Assembly (NCBI GenBank): GCA_019090365.1
Contig: JAHRWC010000058.1
Location: forward strand, 1 to 14,883
Direction of reading: 5' to 3'
Length of the DNA stretch: 14,883 nt
Origin: Flavobacteriaceae bacterium
Lineage (GTDB): Bacteria > Bacteroidota > Bacteroidia > Flavobacteriales > Flavobacteriaceae
Shown: piece by piece, positions 1-6,834 of the stretch
Layout of the letters: each line of letters begins with the position of its first letter
How positions within the stretch are numbered: position 1 is the first letter of the stretch
The notes under the pieces: generated by a model
Seen by the model: only the letters and a program-made list of their open reading frames with translations
Told to the model about the DNA's origin: nothing
Database searches by the model: none
Translations under genes and position numbers: made by a program

Positions 1-67
1 AAAATATGCTTTGGTTTTTCATTACAAATATCAATAAAACGTGTATTCACATCATTTTAAAAAATAG

Positions 68-87
68 AGTTCAATTAATACTGAACT
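68..87 (+). promoter_or_regulatory. Inverted repeat upstream of the FG-GAP gene
   Basis: AGTTCA (68-73) and TGAACT (82-87) are perfect 6-bp inverted arms around an 8-nt spacer, ending 27 nt before the ATG at 115. It could be an operator or a small hairpin in the 5' leader. The arms are short and AT-rich sequence produces such repeats by chance, so this is tentative. Confidence 0.25.
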
Positions 88-114
88 TGCCAATAGTAAT
101 TTTAAAAAAAAATC

Positions 115-1857
115 ATGAAAAAGAATAATCTAATAATAGCGTTATTACTCATTTCCTTCATAAATAGCTATTCACAAGAATTTGAAGCAACTAATTTTCC
201 TGACATCAGCAGTACACCTTCAGCTTCAAGAAGTGTAAATTTTGTTGATATAAACGGAGATGGCTGGGATGACATTTTTGTTACTAATGGCCTTGCTACT
301 GGCCAAAACAACATGCTCTATATGAATGATACTAATGGAGGGTTTGTAACTATAACTTCAGATATTATTGTAAATGATAACGAACGCTCAGATGGTGCTA
401 GTTTTGCTGATGTGGATAATGATGGAGATTTAGATGCGATCATGGTAACTTTTGGTGCTGGAGGGGTTGGTCGATTAAATTATTTTTACAGAAATAATGG
501 AGATGGTAGTTTTACTCATGAACCAAATATCGCAATGGGTACCGTTTTAACGTATTCAGAAACGGCAACTTGGGTTGATATAAACAATGATCAATTTTTA
601 GATTTATATGTTACAAATAGTGTTGGAAATTTAACAAATCTATATTATGAAAACCAAGGCGATGGATCATTTCTAAACATAACAAACCTTCCTATTACTA
701 ATGAAAGTAAACCATCAAGATCTGTTGATTGGGTTGATTATGATGGAGATGGTGACTTCGATTTATTTGTTACTAATGAAACTAATATTAGTAGTAATTC
801 TTTGTTCAGAAATGATGGCCCTAATAATTTTACTCAAATTACAGATATTGCAATCGTTCAAGACAATAAAGTGTCAGCTGGAAGTTCTTGGGGAGATATA
901 GATAATGATGGAGATTTCGATTTATTTGTAGCCAATTGGAATGGGTTTAGCAATCAGCTATTTATAAATGATGGAGGTATTTTTACTGAAGATAATACTT
1001 CAATTATTGCAGACCCCACAACCTTTTCATTTGGTTCTACTTTTGGAGATATTGATAATGATGGAGATCTCGATCTTTTTGTTTGTAATGCATATGAAGC
1101 AGGGCAAACCCTCAACTATGTATACATAAACGATGGTGCTGGTAATTTCTCACTTGACACTTCAAGTGCTTTAGCAAATCAAATAGGCTATACTTTTGGT
1201 GCAGCATTTGGTGATTATGACAATGATGGTTGGTTAGATATTTTTCTTGCAAATACTTTAAATGAAAATCAGACAAACTCTTTATATCATAATATTGGAA
1301 CAGGAAATAATTGGATAAAAATAAAATGTCAAGGAACAGAATCTAACTCATCAGCAGTAGGTGCGATTGTAAAAGTAAAAGCGAATATCAACGGAGTTGA
1401 TGTGTGGCAACAACGAAAAATATCTGCAAATTCAGGATATTGTAGTCAAAATAGTTTTACGAATCATTTTGGTTTAGGAAATGCTGTAACCATTGAAGAG
1501 ATTGAAGTATCATGGCCTTCTGGTTTGATTGAGAATTTCAACAATATTGAAATAAACAATTCATATAAAGTCATTGAAGGAGCTGGAATTTTTTTAGGTT
1601 TTGAAGACTTAATAAATAATAACCTTCTTATTTATCCAAATCCTTTTTCAGATGAATTAAATATTTCTTCAAAATTAGAAATAAATAAAAATGATATAAC
1701 TATATCAATTTATTCACTTGAAGGGCAATTGCTATTAGAAAGTTCAGCAAAAGAAATTAATAAAATAAACACGAAAAGCTTAAGTACAGGAAACTATATC
1801 TATCAATTAAAAGAAGGGTCAGTTATTTTGAAAACAGGACAGATAGTTAAAAAATAA
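115..1857 (+). CDS. Secreted FG-GAP/VCBS repeat protein with ASPIC/UnbV domain and T9SS sorting tail
   Basis: A 580-residue exported protein. Residues 1-20 form a signal peptide (MKKNN, hydrophobic core, SYSQ). Seven calcium-loop motifs of the DxDxDGxxD type follow at about residues 45, 99, 155, 208, 261, 312 and 367. Their pitch of 51-56 residues fits a seven-bladed FG-GAP/integrin-type beta-propeller. The third loop (DINNDQFLD) lacks the glycine. Residues about 398-490 match the ASPIC/UnbV domain that commonly follows such repeats (GAIVKV, HFGLG, VSWPSG). Residues about 503-580 are a type A T9SS C-terminal sorting domain (LLIYPNPFSDELNIS, then STGNYIYQL), so the protein is probably exported across the outer membrane and attached to the surface or released. 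The likely role is adhesion or glycan/protein binding; the ligand is unknown. The ATG at 115 follows an A-rich leader and gives a complete signal peptide. No clear -7 element is visible in the 114 bases upstream. Confidence 0.93.
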   Translation: MKKNNLIIALLLISFINSYSQEFEATNFPDISSTPSASRSVNFVDINGDGWDDIFVTNGLATGQNNMLYMNDTNGGFVTITSDIIVNDNERSDGASFADVDNDGDLDAIMVTFGAGGVGRLNYFYRNNGDGSFTHEPNIAMGTVLTYSETATWVDINNDQFLDLYVTNSVGNLTNLYYENQGDGSFLNITNLPITNESKPSRSVDWVDYDGDGDFDLFVTNETNISSNSLFRNDGPNNFTQITDIAIVQDNKVSAGSSWGDIDNDGDFDLFVANWNGFSNQLFINDGGIFTEDNTSIIADPTTFSFGSTFGDIDNDGDLDLFVCNAYEAGQTLNYVYINDGAGNFSLDTSSALANQIGYTFGAAFGDYDNDGWLDIFLANTLNENQTNSLYHNIGTGNNWIKIKCQGTESNSSAVGAIVKVKANINGVDVWQQRKISANSGYCSQNSFTNHFGLGNAVTIEEIEVSWPSGLIENFNNIEINNSYKVIEGAGIFLGFEDLINNNLLIYPNPFSDELNISSKLEINKNDITISIYSLEGQLLLESSAKEINKINTKSLSTGNYIYQLKEGSVILKTGQIVKK

Positions 1858-1861
1858 AAAA

Positions 1862-1908
1862 GGGCCTTTCTAATACCTACACAAAAAATCAGTTTAAAAG
1901 AAAGGCCC
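1862..1908 (-). terminator. Long-loop hairpin with T-tract on the minus strand
   Basis: GGGCCTTTCT (1862-1871) and AGAAAGGCCC (1899-1908) are perfect 10-bp arms with a 27-nt loop. On the plus strand, just after the FG-GAP stop codon, the stem is followed by GGTCAACT and not by a T-run. Read on the minus strand it is followed by TTTTTTATTTTTT. The geometry therefore suits a leftward terminator that would stop read-through into the 3' end of the FG-GAP gene. A plus-strand role as a 3'-end stabilising hairpin remains possible. Confidence 0.55.
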
Positions 1909-2110
1909 GGTCAACTAACTAACCAAAAAATAAATTCTAATCAAATCTGTTAATGAATCCATTAACAATAATTAATTATTTGAAAATATTAATTAGTCTG
2001 GAAAATTAAGAGACTTATACTAATTTCTTCAAGATGAAAAAGATAAAAAGAGAGCATTTCGATTAAAAGCACTATACTTCGTTTAAATACATTTTCAATT
2101 TTACGTAATA

Positions 2111-2139
2111 AAAAAAGGGAAGCAAATGCTTCCCTTTTT
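2111..2139 (-). terminator. Intrinsic terminator, bidirectional shape
   Basis: A GGGAAGC stem (2117-2123) pairs with GCTTCCC (2128-2134) around an AAAT loop. An A-run (2111-2116) and a T-run (2135-2139) flank it, so it could work in both directions. It sits 29 nt past the stop codon of the leftward gene ending at 2168 and is the natural terminator of the 3665-2168 unit. Confidence 0.85.
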
Positions 2140-2167
2140 AATTATTCAGTTAGTTAGCTAATAATTT

Positions 2168-3166
2168 TTATTGTCCGTAAACTACAAAAGTAAATGCACT
2201 ATCTCTTGCTGTACCTGTTGCATCTTGGATGCGAACGGTGAACGTATTAGCACCTGTAGTTTCATATCCACAAATTTCAGGCACTCCAAATCCAATAGTA
2301 AACGGTGTTATGGTAACTACTGTATTTGCTGGATTAGAATCTAAATCCATAACAACCTCATACACACCAGTTGCTGAATTTGTGACAGATGAGATTCCAT
2401 AACCTGTAGAAATACCACCTACTGAATCAATACTACCATATGCAATAGCCATAGAATTTCCATAAACTCTATTTAGTGCAGGGCTCGTTGTTGTAAGGGC
2501 AATTTCAACCGCACCATTAGTAGAAATATTACCTGTTGCTAAATCTACAGAAGCATTTACAGCTCCTCCTGCCATAAAAGTAACATCATCTCCAGCATCA
2601 TCATAACCAACTCCCCAACCAGGGAATGCAGGTGAATGTTGTGCAATCATCTTACTTGCATTATTAGTTCCAGATCCATAAATCATTACTTGACCACTAT
2701 CTCTACTATGCAATGCTGTTGGCACACTCCCCATTTGGGTTTCACCAACATCGGTTCCCTCTAATGAAACTTGTAACCAAGCTTCTATATCTAACCAATT
2801 AACAGCTGCAAGCGAATTTACACTACCAATTTGTAGTGAAAAAACACCATTATCATCGGTTGTTGGATTATGAGTTTCTGTAAAAACTGCAGTTCCACCA
2901 GCACCATTTCTTATCTCTAAATCTATAGTTACTGCAGTATTAATTATTAAATCTCCACCAGCATCTCTAGCTACTGCTTGATAATTGATTAACTCTGCAG
3001 CAGCTTGTCTATTATTGATAGCTTCAATTGTTTCAGATTGTTTTATTATATTTTCGTGAACTTCATTTGAATTATTAGTTGATTCAAATATTTCAGTTTG
3101 AGCCATACTATCAGTAAATGTCATTACTAATAAGGCTATTGTTAGAATTGTTATTTTGGTTTTCAT
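2168..3166 (-). CDS. Secreted protein with YQAVARD head module and C-terminal knob-like domain
   Basis: A 332-residue protein with a signal peptide (residues 1-22, ending SMAQ). Residues about 59-155 carry a module common in secreted and tail-fibre-like proteins of Bacteroidota: INYQAVARDAGGDLI, FTETHNPTTDDNGVFSLQIG, and MGSVPTALHSRDSG, the last matching the usual LLSVPYALHAK ending. Residues about 233-332 are Gly/Ser/Thr/Val-rich beta sequence (NRVYGNSMAIAYGSI, STGYGISSVTNSATGVYEV, DSAFTFVVYGQ). This resembles the C-terminal domain of other such proteins and could be a trimeric knob, which is inference. There is no T9SS sorting tail, so its surface route is unclear. The start is 4 nt after the stop of the small T9SS-tailed gene, implying cotranscription and probably a shared job. 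I cannot name a specific function. Confidence 0.85.
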   Translation of the reverse strand: MKTKITILTIALLVMTFTDSMAQTEIFESTNNSNEVHENIIKQSETIEAINNRQAAAELINYQAVARDAGGDLIINTAVTIDLEIRNGAGGTAVFTETHNPTTDDNGVFSLQIGSVNSLAAVNWLDIEAWLQVSLEGTDVGETQMGSVPTALHSRDSGQVMIYGSGTNNASKMIAQHSPAFPGWGVGYDDAGDDVTFMAGGAVNASVDLATGNISTNGAVEIALTTTSPALNRVYGNSMAIAYGSIDSVGGISTGYGISSVTNSATGVYEVVMDLDSNPANTVVTITPFTIGFGVPEICGYETTGANTFTVRIQDATGTARDSAFTFVVYGQ

Positions 3167-3170
3167 TGTG

Positions 3171-3665
3171 TTAGTTTTTAATTATTTTAAATGTTTTAGA
3201 ATGTTCTCCTTTCAATCGAATCACTTTTATTAAATAAGTTCCATTCGCTAAAGTTGAAAGGTTAATTCTCTCAGTTGTTAAATTGTTTGAAATTTGTTTT
3301 TTAAAAATTTCCCTTCCAGATACATCATACAAAACAAAATCTATTTGTTCTCCTTGAATGTCTTCAAAAGAAATTGATAATTGTTCCCCTACGGGATTGG
3401 GATAAACAGTCGTTGCAGTTTCAAGAGAAAAATCTTCGGCACCTAAAACGATACCCTCAATTGCCCCAAGCCAAAATCCTTGTCCTAATGCAGAACCATT
3501 AGTGATTTCACCTATTACAGGCTCACCAACAGTGAAACTTAGCGTGCCACTAGCACCGCTAATTGTTTCTCCAGAATTCCCAACTACAAACTGACTTAAG
3601 CTTTGCGCTTGGCTCGTAAAAATGAAGCCAAACATAAACAAAACTAGAAAAGTTAGTTTTTTCAT
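3171..3665 (-). CDS. Small secreted T9SS type A sorting-domain protein
   Basis: A 164-residue protein. Residues 1-20 are a signal peptide (MKKLTFLVLF to SQAQ). Residues about 22-70 form a short module seen in many small Bacteroidota surface proteins (VVGNSGETISGASGTLSFTVGEPVIGE, NGSALGQGFWLG). Residues about 86-164 are a type A T9SS sorting domain (VYPNPVGEQLSISF, DVSGREIFKK, LANGTYLIKV). Half the mature protein is thus export signal, leaving little room for an enzyme; a structural or adhesive surface role is more likely. It is the first gene of a two-gene leftward unit with the 332-residue protein and has a good -7 element about 100 nt upstream. The ATG at 3665 gives a complete signal peptide. 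Confidence 0.9.
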   Translation of the reverse strand: MKKLTFLVLFMFGFIFTSQAQSLSQFVVGNSGETISGASGTLSFTVGEPVIGEITNGSALGQGFWLGAIEGIVLGAEDFSLETATTVYPNPVGEQLSISFEDIQGEQIDFVLYDVSGREIFKKQISNNLTTERINLSTLANGTYLIKVIRLKGEHSKTFKIIKN

Positions 3666-3766
3666 AATTTGTGAATTTAGATTAATAAATAATTGATAAT
3701 CCGCTTAATCTTAAGTGAATTTATCAGTTTGAATATGATAAAACTATTAAACTATTTTCGAATACG

Positions 3767-3774
3767 CAAATATA
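3767..3774 (-). promoter_or_regulatory. -7 element for the leftward surface-protein unit
   Basis: TATATTTG on the minus strand is a perfect match to the Bacteroidota -7 consensus TAnnTTTG. It predicts a transcript start near 3760 and a leader of about 95 nt before the ATG at 3665. I see no good TTG-type -33 element at the usual distance. Confidence 0.55.
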
Positions 3775-4028
3775 AAATCCTGTTTTTCAGATATTTAAAA
3801 ACCTTTTGCGTTTAAGGGTTTTTCCTGTTAACATTTTTTTAGAATGATACACTAATAGAGATATAGTCTACTAAAAATTGAAGGTTTTTCATGAAAATCA
3901 ACTTATTTCTATGAAATTATTTTTAGATTGATTGCTTCATAATGAGTAAATAATATGAAATGTAAACTAATTTCAAAATGGTCATGAATTTTGATTGAAA
4001 GTAACTTATATAACTTTAAATAATTCTT

Positions 4029-4036
4029 TACTTTTG
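4029..4036 (+). promoter_or_regulatory. -7 element for pyrH
   Basis: TACTTTTG matches TAnnTTTG perfectly and ends 14 nt before the pyrH ATG at 4051. The predicted leader is therefore only about 8-11 nt, mostly A. A TTG lies upstream at 3995-3997, but its 31-nt spacing is longer than the usual -33/-7 distance. Confidence 0.65.
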
Positions 4037-4050
4037 TGTAAGCAAAAAAA

Positions 4051-4761
4051 ATGATGCAATACAAAAGAATTCTATTAAAATTATCTGGAGAAGCATTAAT
4101 GGGTAGTCGCCAATATGGTATTGACCCAGAACGTCTTCAGGAATATGCAAAAGAAATAAAGCAAATTACAGATAAGGGTATTGAAGTAGCTATAGTGATA
4201 GGTGGCGGTAATATTTTTAGAGGTTTAGCTGGAGCAACATCAGGTATGGATCGGGTGCAGGGTGACCATATGGGAATGCTTGCTACGGTTATTAACGGTT
4301 TAGCTTTACAAGGTGCCTTAGAAGATGAAGGTATTCCAACACGTTTACAAAGTGCTATTAAAATAAATGAAGTAGCAGAACCTTTTATTAGAAGAAGAGC
4401 TATTCGTCATTTAGAAAAAGGAAGAGTTGTTATTTTTGGTGGAGGTACTGGTAATCCATATTTCACAACCGACTCTGCTGCTGTTTTAAGAGCTATCGAG
4501 ATTTGTGCTGATGTTATTTTAAAAGGAACTCGAGTAGATGGTATTTACACAAGTGACCCTGAAAAAGATGCAAACGCAACTAAATTTGATGACATTAGTT
4601 TTGATGAAGTCCTTAAAAAAGGATTAAAAGTTATGGATACTACAGCTTTTACTTTAAGTCAAGAAAATGATTTACCGATTATTGTATTTGATATGAATAC
4701 AAATGGTAATTTATTAAAAGTTGTATCTGGAGAAAATATAGGAACCAAAGTAAACATATAA
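4051..4761 (+). CDS. pyrH: UMP kinase
   Basis: A 236-residue cytosolic enzyme that phosphorylates UMP to UDP with ATP, in pyrimidine nucleotide synthesis. It belongs to the amino-acid-kinase fold and is unrelated to eukaryotic UMP/CMP kinases. Visible family motifs are [11 protein letters not shown] (8-18), [10 protein letters not shown] (49-58), [16 protein letters not shown] (71-86), [17 protein letters not shown] (128-144) and [13 protein letters not shown] (158-170). The length is normal for the family. Two ATGs stand in tandem at 4051 and 4054; homologues often begin [15 protein letters not shown], so 4054 is an equally good start. frr follows after 106 nt on the same strand, a common bacterial pairing, and the two probably share a transcript. 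Confidence 0.97.
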   Translation: MMQYKRILLKLSGEALMGSRQYGIDPERLQEYAKEIKQITDKGIEVAIVIGGGNIFRGLAGATSGMDRVQGDHMGMLATVINGLALQGALEDEGIPTRLQSAIKINEVAEPFIRRRAIRHLEKGRVVIFGGGTGNPYFTTDSAAVLRAIEICADVILKGTRVDGIYTSDPEKDANATKFDDISFDEVLKKGLKVMDTTAFTLSQENDLPIIVFDMNTNGNLLKVVSGENIGTKVNI

Positions 4762-4867
4762 CTTTTCAAGCATAAACTGGCTTAGTTTTTGTAATTGAAT
4801 TTTATATCAAGGGTTTTTAAGTTTAATTTTTTTGAATTAACTTACTCACTCTTAAATATTATTAAAA

Positions 4868-5422
4868 ATGGAAGAAGAAATTAGTTTTATTATAGACAGC
4901 ACAAAAGAAGCAATGGACAATGCTTATGCTCATCTTATTAAAAAGTTTGTAAATATCCGAGCAGGAAAAGCAACACCTTCAATGGTTGGTGGTGTTATGG
5001 TTGATTATTACGGAAGTCCAACACCAATTACACAAGTTGCAAATATTTCAACTCCTGATGGAATGACTATTTCTATTCAACCTTGGGAGAAATCATTAAT
5101 TCCTGAAATTGAAAAAGGAATCCATGCTGCAAATCTTGGTTTCAATCCAATGAACAATGGTGAAAGCGTTATAATTAATGTTCCACCATTAACAGAAGAG
5201 CGTCGTATAGATCTAACAAAACAAGCAAAAGCTGAAGCTGAAGATACTAAAGTTGGTGTACGTAATGATCGTAAATCTGCAAATTCAGAAATAAAAAAAT
5301 TAGATATCTCAGAAGATTTAAAAAAGAATCTTGAAATCGATGTTCAAGAAATGACTGATAGACATATTAAAAAAATTGATGAGATCTTAGAAGTCAAAGA
5401 AAAAGAAATTATGACTGTATAA
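4868..5422 (+). CDS. frr: Ribosome recycling factor
   Basis: A 184-residue protein that, with EF-G, splits post-termination ribosomes into subunits. Its length is close to the usual 185. Family signatures are FVNIRAGKATPSMV (27-40), the VDYYGSPTPITQVANIS stretch (45-61), QPWEKS (71-76), VPPLTEERR (105-113) and VRNDRK (131-136), the last in the long three-helix arm. The ATG at 4868 follows an AT-rich leader. No perfect -7 element is seen in the 106-nt gap after pyrH, which supports cotranscription. A strong hairpin terminator follows. Confidence 0.97.
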   Translation: MEEEISFIIDSTKEAMDNAYAHLIKKFVNIRAGKATPSMVGGVMVDYYGSPTPITQVANISTPDGMTISIQPWEKSLIPEIEKGIHAANLGFNPMNNGESVIINVPPLTEERRIDLTKQAKAEAEDTKVGVRNDRKSANSEIKKLDISEDLKKNLEIDVQEMTDRHIKKIDEILEVKEKEIMTV

Positions 5423-5440
5423 TTTTAAGATACAATTACC

Positions 5441-5474
5441 ATAAATAAAGCGGCCCTAAAGCCGCTTTATTTAT
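5441..5474 (+). terminator. Intrinsic terminator after frr
   Basis: A perfect 14-bp stem pairs 5441-5454 with 5461-5474 around the loop CCTAAA (5455-5460). The core is AAGCGGC/GCCGCTT, and T-rich sequence continues past the 3' arm. It begins 18 nt after the frr stop codon and ends the pyrH-frr unit. The A/T flanks would let it act in both directions. Confidence 0.92.
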
Positions 5475-5481
5475 ACTTTTA
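5474..5481 (+). promoter_or_regulatory. Possible -7 element for the outer-membrane barrel gene
   Basis: TACTTTTA differs from TAnnTTTG only in the last base. It begins at the last base of the frr terminator stem and lies 23 nt upstream of the ATG at 5505. This spacing resembles that of the perfect elements before pyrH, the RND gene and asnS. Confidence 0.35.
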
Positions 5482-5504
5482 CCCGAACAATTTTAAGTAT
5501 CGTA

Positions 5505-6767
5505 ATGCGCAAATTATTTTTAATCCTCACATTAATATTTACACAAATAGGACTTGCGCAAGAGCCTACAAATAACATTAAGAAAGATTCCACACAAGTA
5601 GCAGAATCAAAAGAAAGCCCTTTTAATACTGGATTCTACCCCATTTCTTTCTTTGATGTGGATTTAAGATATCTAATAAAATATAATAATTATGAGGGAA
5701 TTCGATTAGGTTTTGGAGGTATTACTAATAAAAAATTATCTGATAAGTTTAGAATTGGTGGGAATATAGCAAGAAGTTTTAAAGACCAAAAATATAAATA
5801 TAGCATAGGAGGTGGAATTAAATTAACTTCAAAAAACAATACCTGGCTTAACTTATATTATAAAAAAGACATTCAAGAAGTAGGTAGTTTTAGTCAATTA
5901 ACAGACAAGTTGGTGTATTCCGTTTTCGAACCACGTTTACTAAACATCTCACAATTTTATAAGCACAGAACATGGCAAGCTAATATTCAAAACAAGTTTT
6001 CTTCAAAAGTAATATCAGAATTAAGATGGTCTCATAGCAACATCGAACAAATTATTAATTATCAATATTTTAATAATAACACACTTTTTAGTAAATACAA
6101 AGTAACTGAAGTTATAGCATCTGTAAGGGTGAGCCCAAAAACAAATAGCTTTTTAACTGAAGAGGGAACAATCGAATATTACGATGGCTTACCAAATATT
6201 AGTGCTCAAGTAACTCAAGGTATTAAAGGAGTTTTCGACAGTAACTTTAACTACACGAAATTTGGCTTGAAGTTAGATTACTTTCTTAAAAGAGATAATC
6301 TATCCTCTACAAAAATTTTATTAGATGGTTATTTAGCTTTTGGTGATATACCCCTAACCCATTTGTTTCATGCTTATCCAAATAGCCCTACAAAAGATGA
6401 GATATTACAACGATTTTCTGTAGCAGGTAATAGAAGTTTTGAGACCATGTATTTTGGTGAATTTTACTCTGATAGATTGGCTACTTTTCAAGTTAAACAT
6501 AGTTTGCGTAGATTTTATATAGCGAAACTAGTGCAGCCTGAATTAGTTTTTATAACTAAACACGCTATTGGTGATCTTTCAAATAAAGAAAACCATTATG
6601 GTGTGACATTTAATACTTTAGATCATTTCTATTCAGAATCTGGTATCGAATTGAATAAATTAATCTTCGGATTTGGATTAAGTTTTGCTTATCGCTACGG
6701 ATTTTATCACCTTCCTGATTTTGAAGATAATGTTTCATTTAAATTTACGTTTAATCTAAAATTTTAA
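5505..6767 (+). CDS. Outer-membrane beta-barrel protein, DUF5686-like, lacking the usual N-terminal domains
   Basis: A 420-residue protein with a signal peptide (1-19, ending GLAQ) and a short polar linker. The rest is alternating amphipathic beta sequence ending in an aromatic strand, FKFTFNLKF, as in outer-membrane barrels. GDIPLTHLFHAYPN (280-293) and the NRSFETMYFGEFYSDR block (309-324) resemble the conserved core of DUF5686, found in the C-terminal half of longer Bacteroidota proteins that carry a carboxypeptidase-regulatory-like domain in front. That front domain is absent here. The signal peptide is intact and the frame is open, so this looks like a genuine short form and not a broken gene. 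It follows the frr terminator and precedes the RND permease by 67 nt. Substrate and function are unknown. Confidence 0.8.
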   Translation: MRKLFLILTLIFTQIGLAQEPTNNIKKDSTQVAESKESPFNTGFYPISFFDVDLRYLIKYNNYEGIRLGFGGITNKKLSDKFRIGGNIARSFKDQKYKYSIGGGIKLTSKNNTWLNLYYKKDIQEVGSFSQLTDKLVYSVFEPRLLNISQFYKHRTWQANIQNKFSSKVISELRWSHSNIEQIINYQYFNNNTLFSKYKVTEVIASVRVSPKTNSFLTEEGTIEYYDGLPNISAQVTQGIKGVFDSNFNYTKFGLKLDYFLKRDNLSSTKILLDGYLAFGDIPLTHLFHAYPNSPTKDEILQRFSVAGNRSFETMYFGEFYSDRLATFQVKHSLRRFYIAKLVQPELVFITKHAIGDLSNKENHYGVTFNTLDHFYSESGIELNKLIFGFGLSFAYRYGFYHLPDFEDNVSFKFTFNLKF

Positions 6768-6802
6768 ATTGTTAGAATCCAATACAATCATAGGGATTTT
6801 AA

Positions 6803-6810
6803 TACCTTTG
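6803..6810 (+). promoter_or_regulatory. -7 element for the RND permease gene
   Basis: TACCTTTG matches TAnnTTTG perfectly and ends 24 nt before the TTG start at 6835, predicting a leader of about 20 nt. A TTG at 6769-6771 is 31 nt upstream, further than a typical -33 element. Confidence 0.6.
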
Positions 6811-6834
6811 CTCGATTAAAAAAGTAAAAGACTT

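Larger units (their letters stand above)
1858..2167. other. Gene-free convergent spacer (310 nt)
   Basis: This stretch lies between the 3' ends of two convergent units. It holds two hairpins (1862-1908 and 2117-2134) and an inverted 9-mer, CTAACTAAC at 1915-1923 and its reverse complement at 2149-2157. The only open frames are about 20 codons or fewer, such as one starting ATGAATCC at 1953, and none has support as a gene. Confidence 0.7.
3666..4050. promoter_or_regulatory. Divergent intergenic region (385 nt)
   Basis: It separates the leftward surface-protein pair from rightward pyrH and carries a -7 element for each (3767-3774 minus, 4029-4036 plus). The part from 3666 to 3760 would be transcribed leader of the leftward unit; it has a 9-bp direct repeat GTGAATTTA at 3671-3679 and 3715-3723. 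The part from about 3800 to 4020 has only ATG frames of about 10 codons or fewer and no structure I can defend. Confidence 0.6.

Noticed and set aside
701..901. A 66-codon frame inside the FG-GAP gene.
   Set aside because: Out-of-frame shadow caused by the repeated DNA of the propeller blades.
1997..2086. Frame reading SGKLRDLY, stop, FLQDEKDKKRAFRLKALYFV, stop, which looks like a decayed gene end.
   Set aside because: Only about 30 codons with an internal stop and no recognisable family; Lys/Leu-rich translations of this kind arise by chance in AT-rich DNA.
3895..3995. Several ATG-initiated mini-frames between the surface pair and pyrH as leader peptides.
   Set aside because: They are about 10 codons or fewer, lack a consistent composition, and most lie upstream of the predicted pyrH transcript start.
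4762..4867. A possible terminator or promoter in the pyrH-frr gap (AAGC/GCTT arms followed by a T-run near 4780).
   Set aside because: The stem is only 4 bp with an 8-nt loop, and no perfect -7 element follows; cotranscription is simpler.
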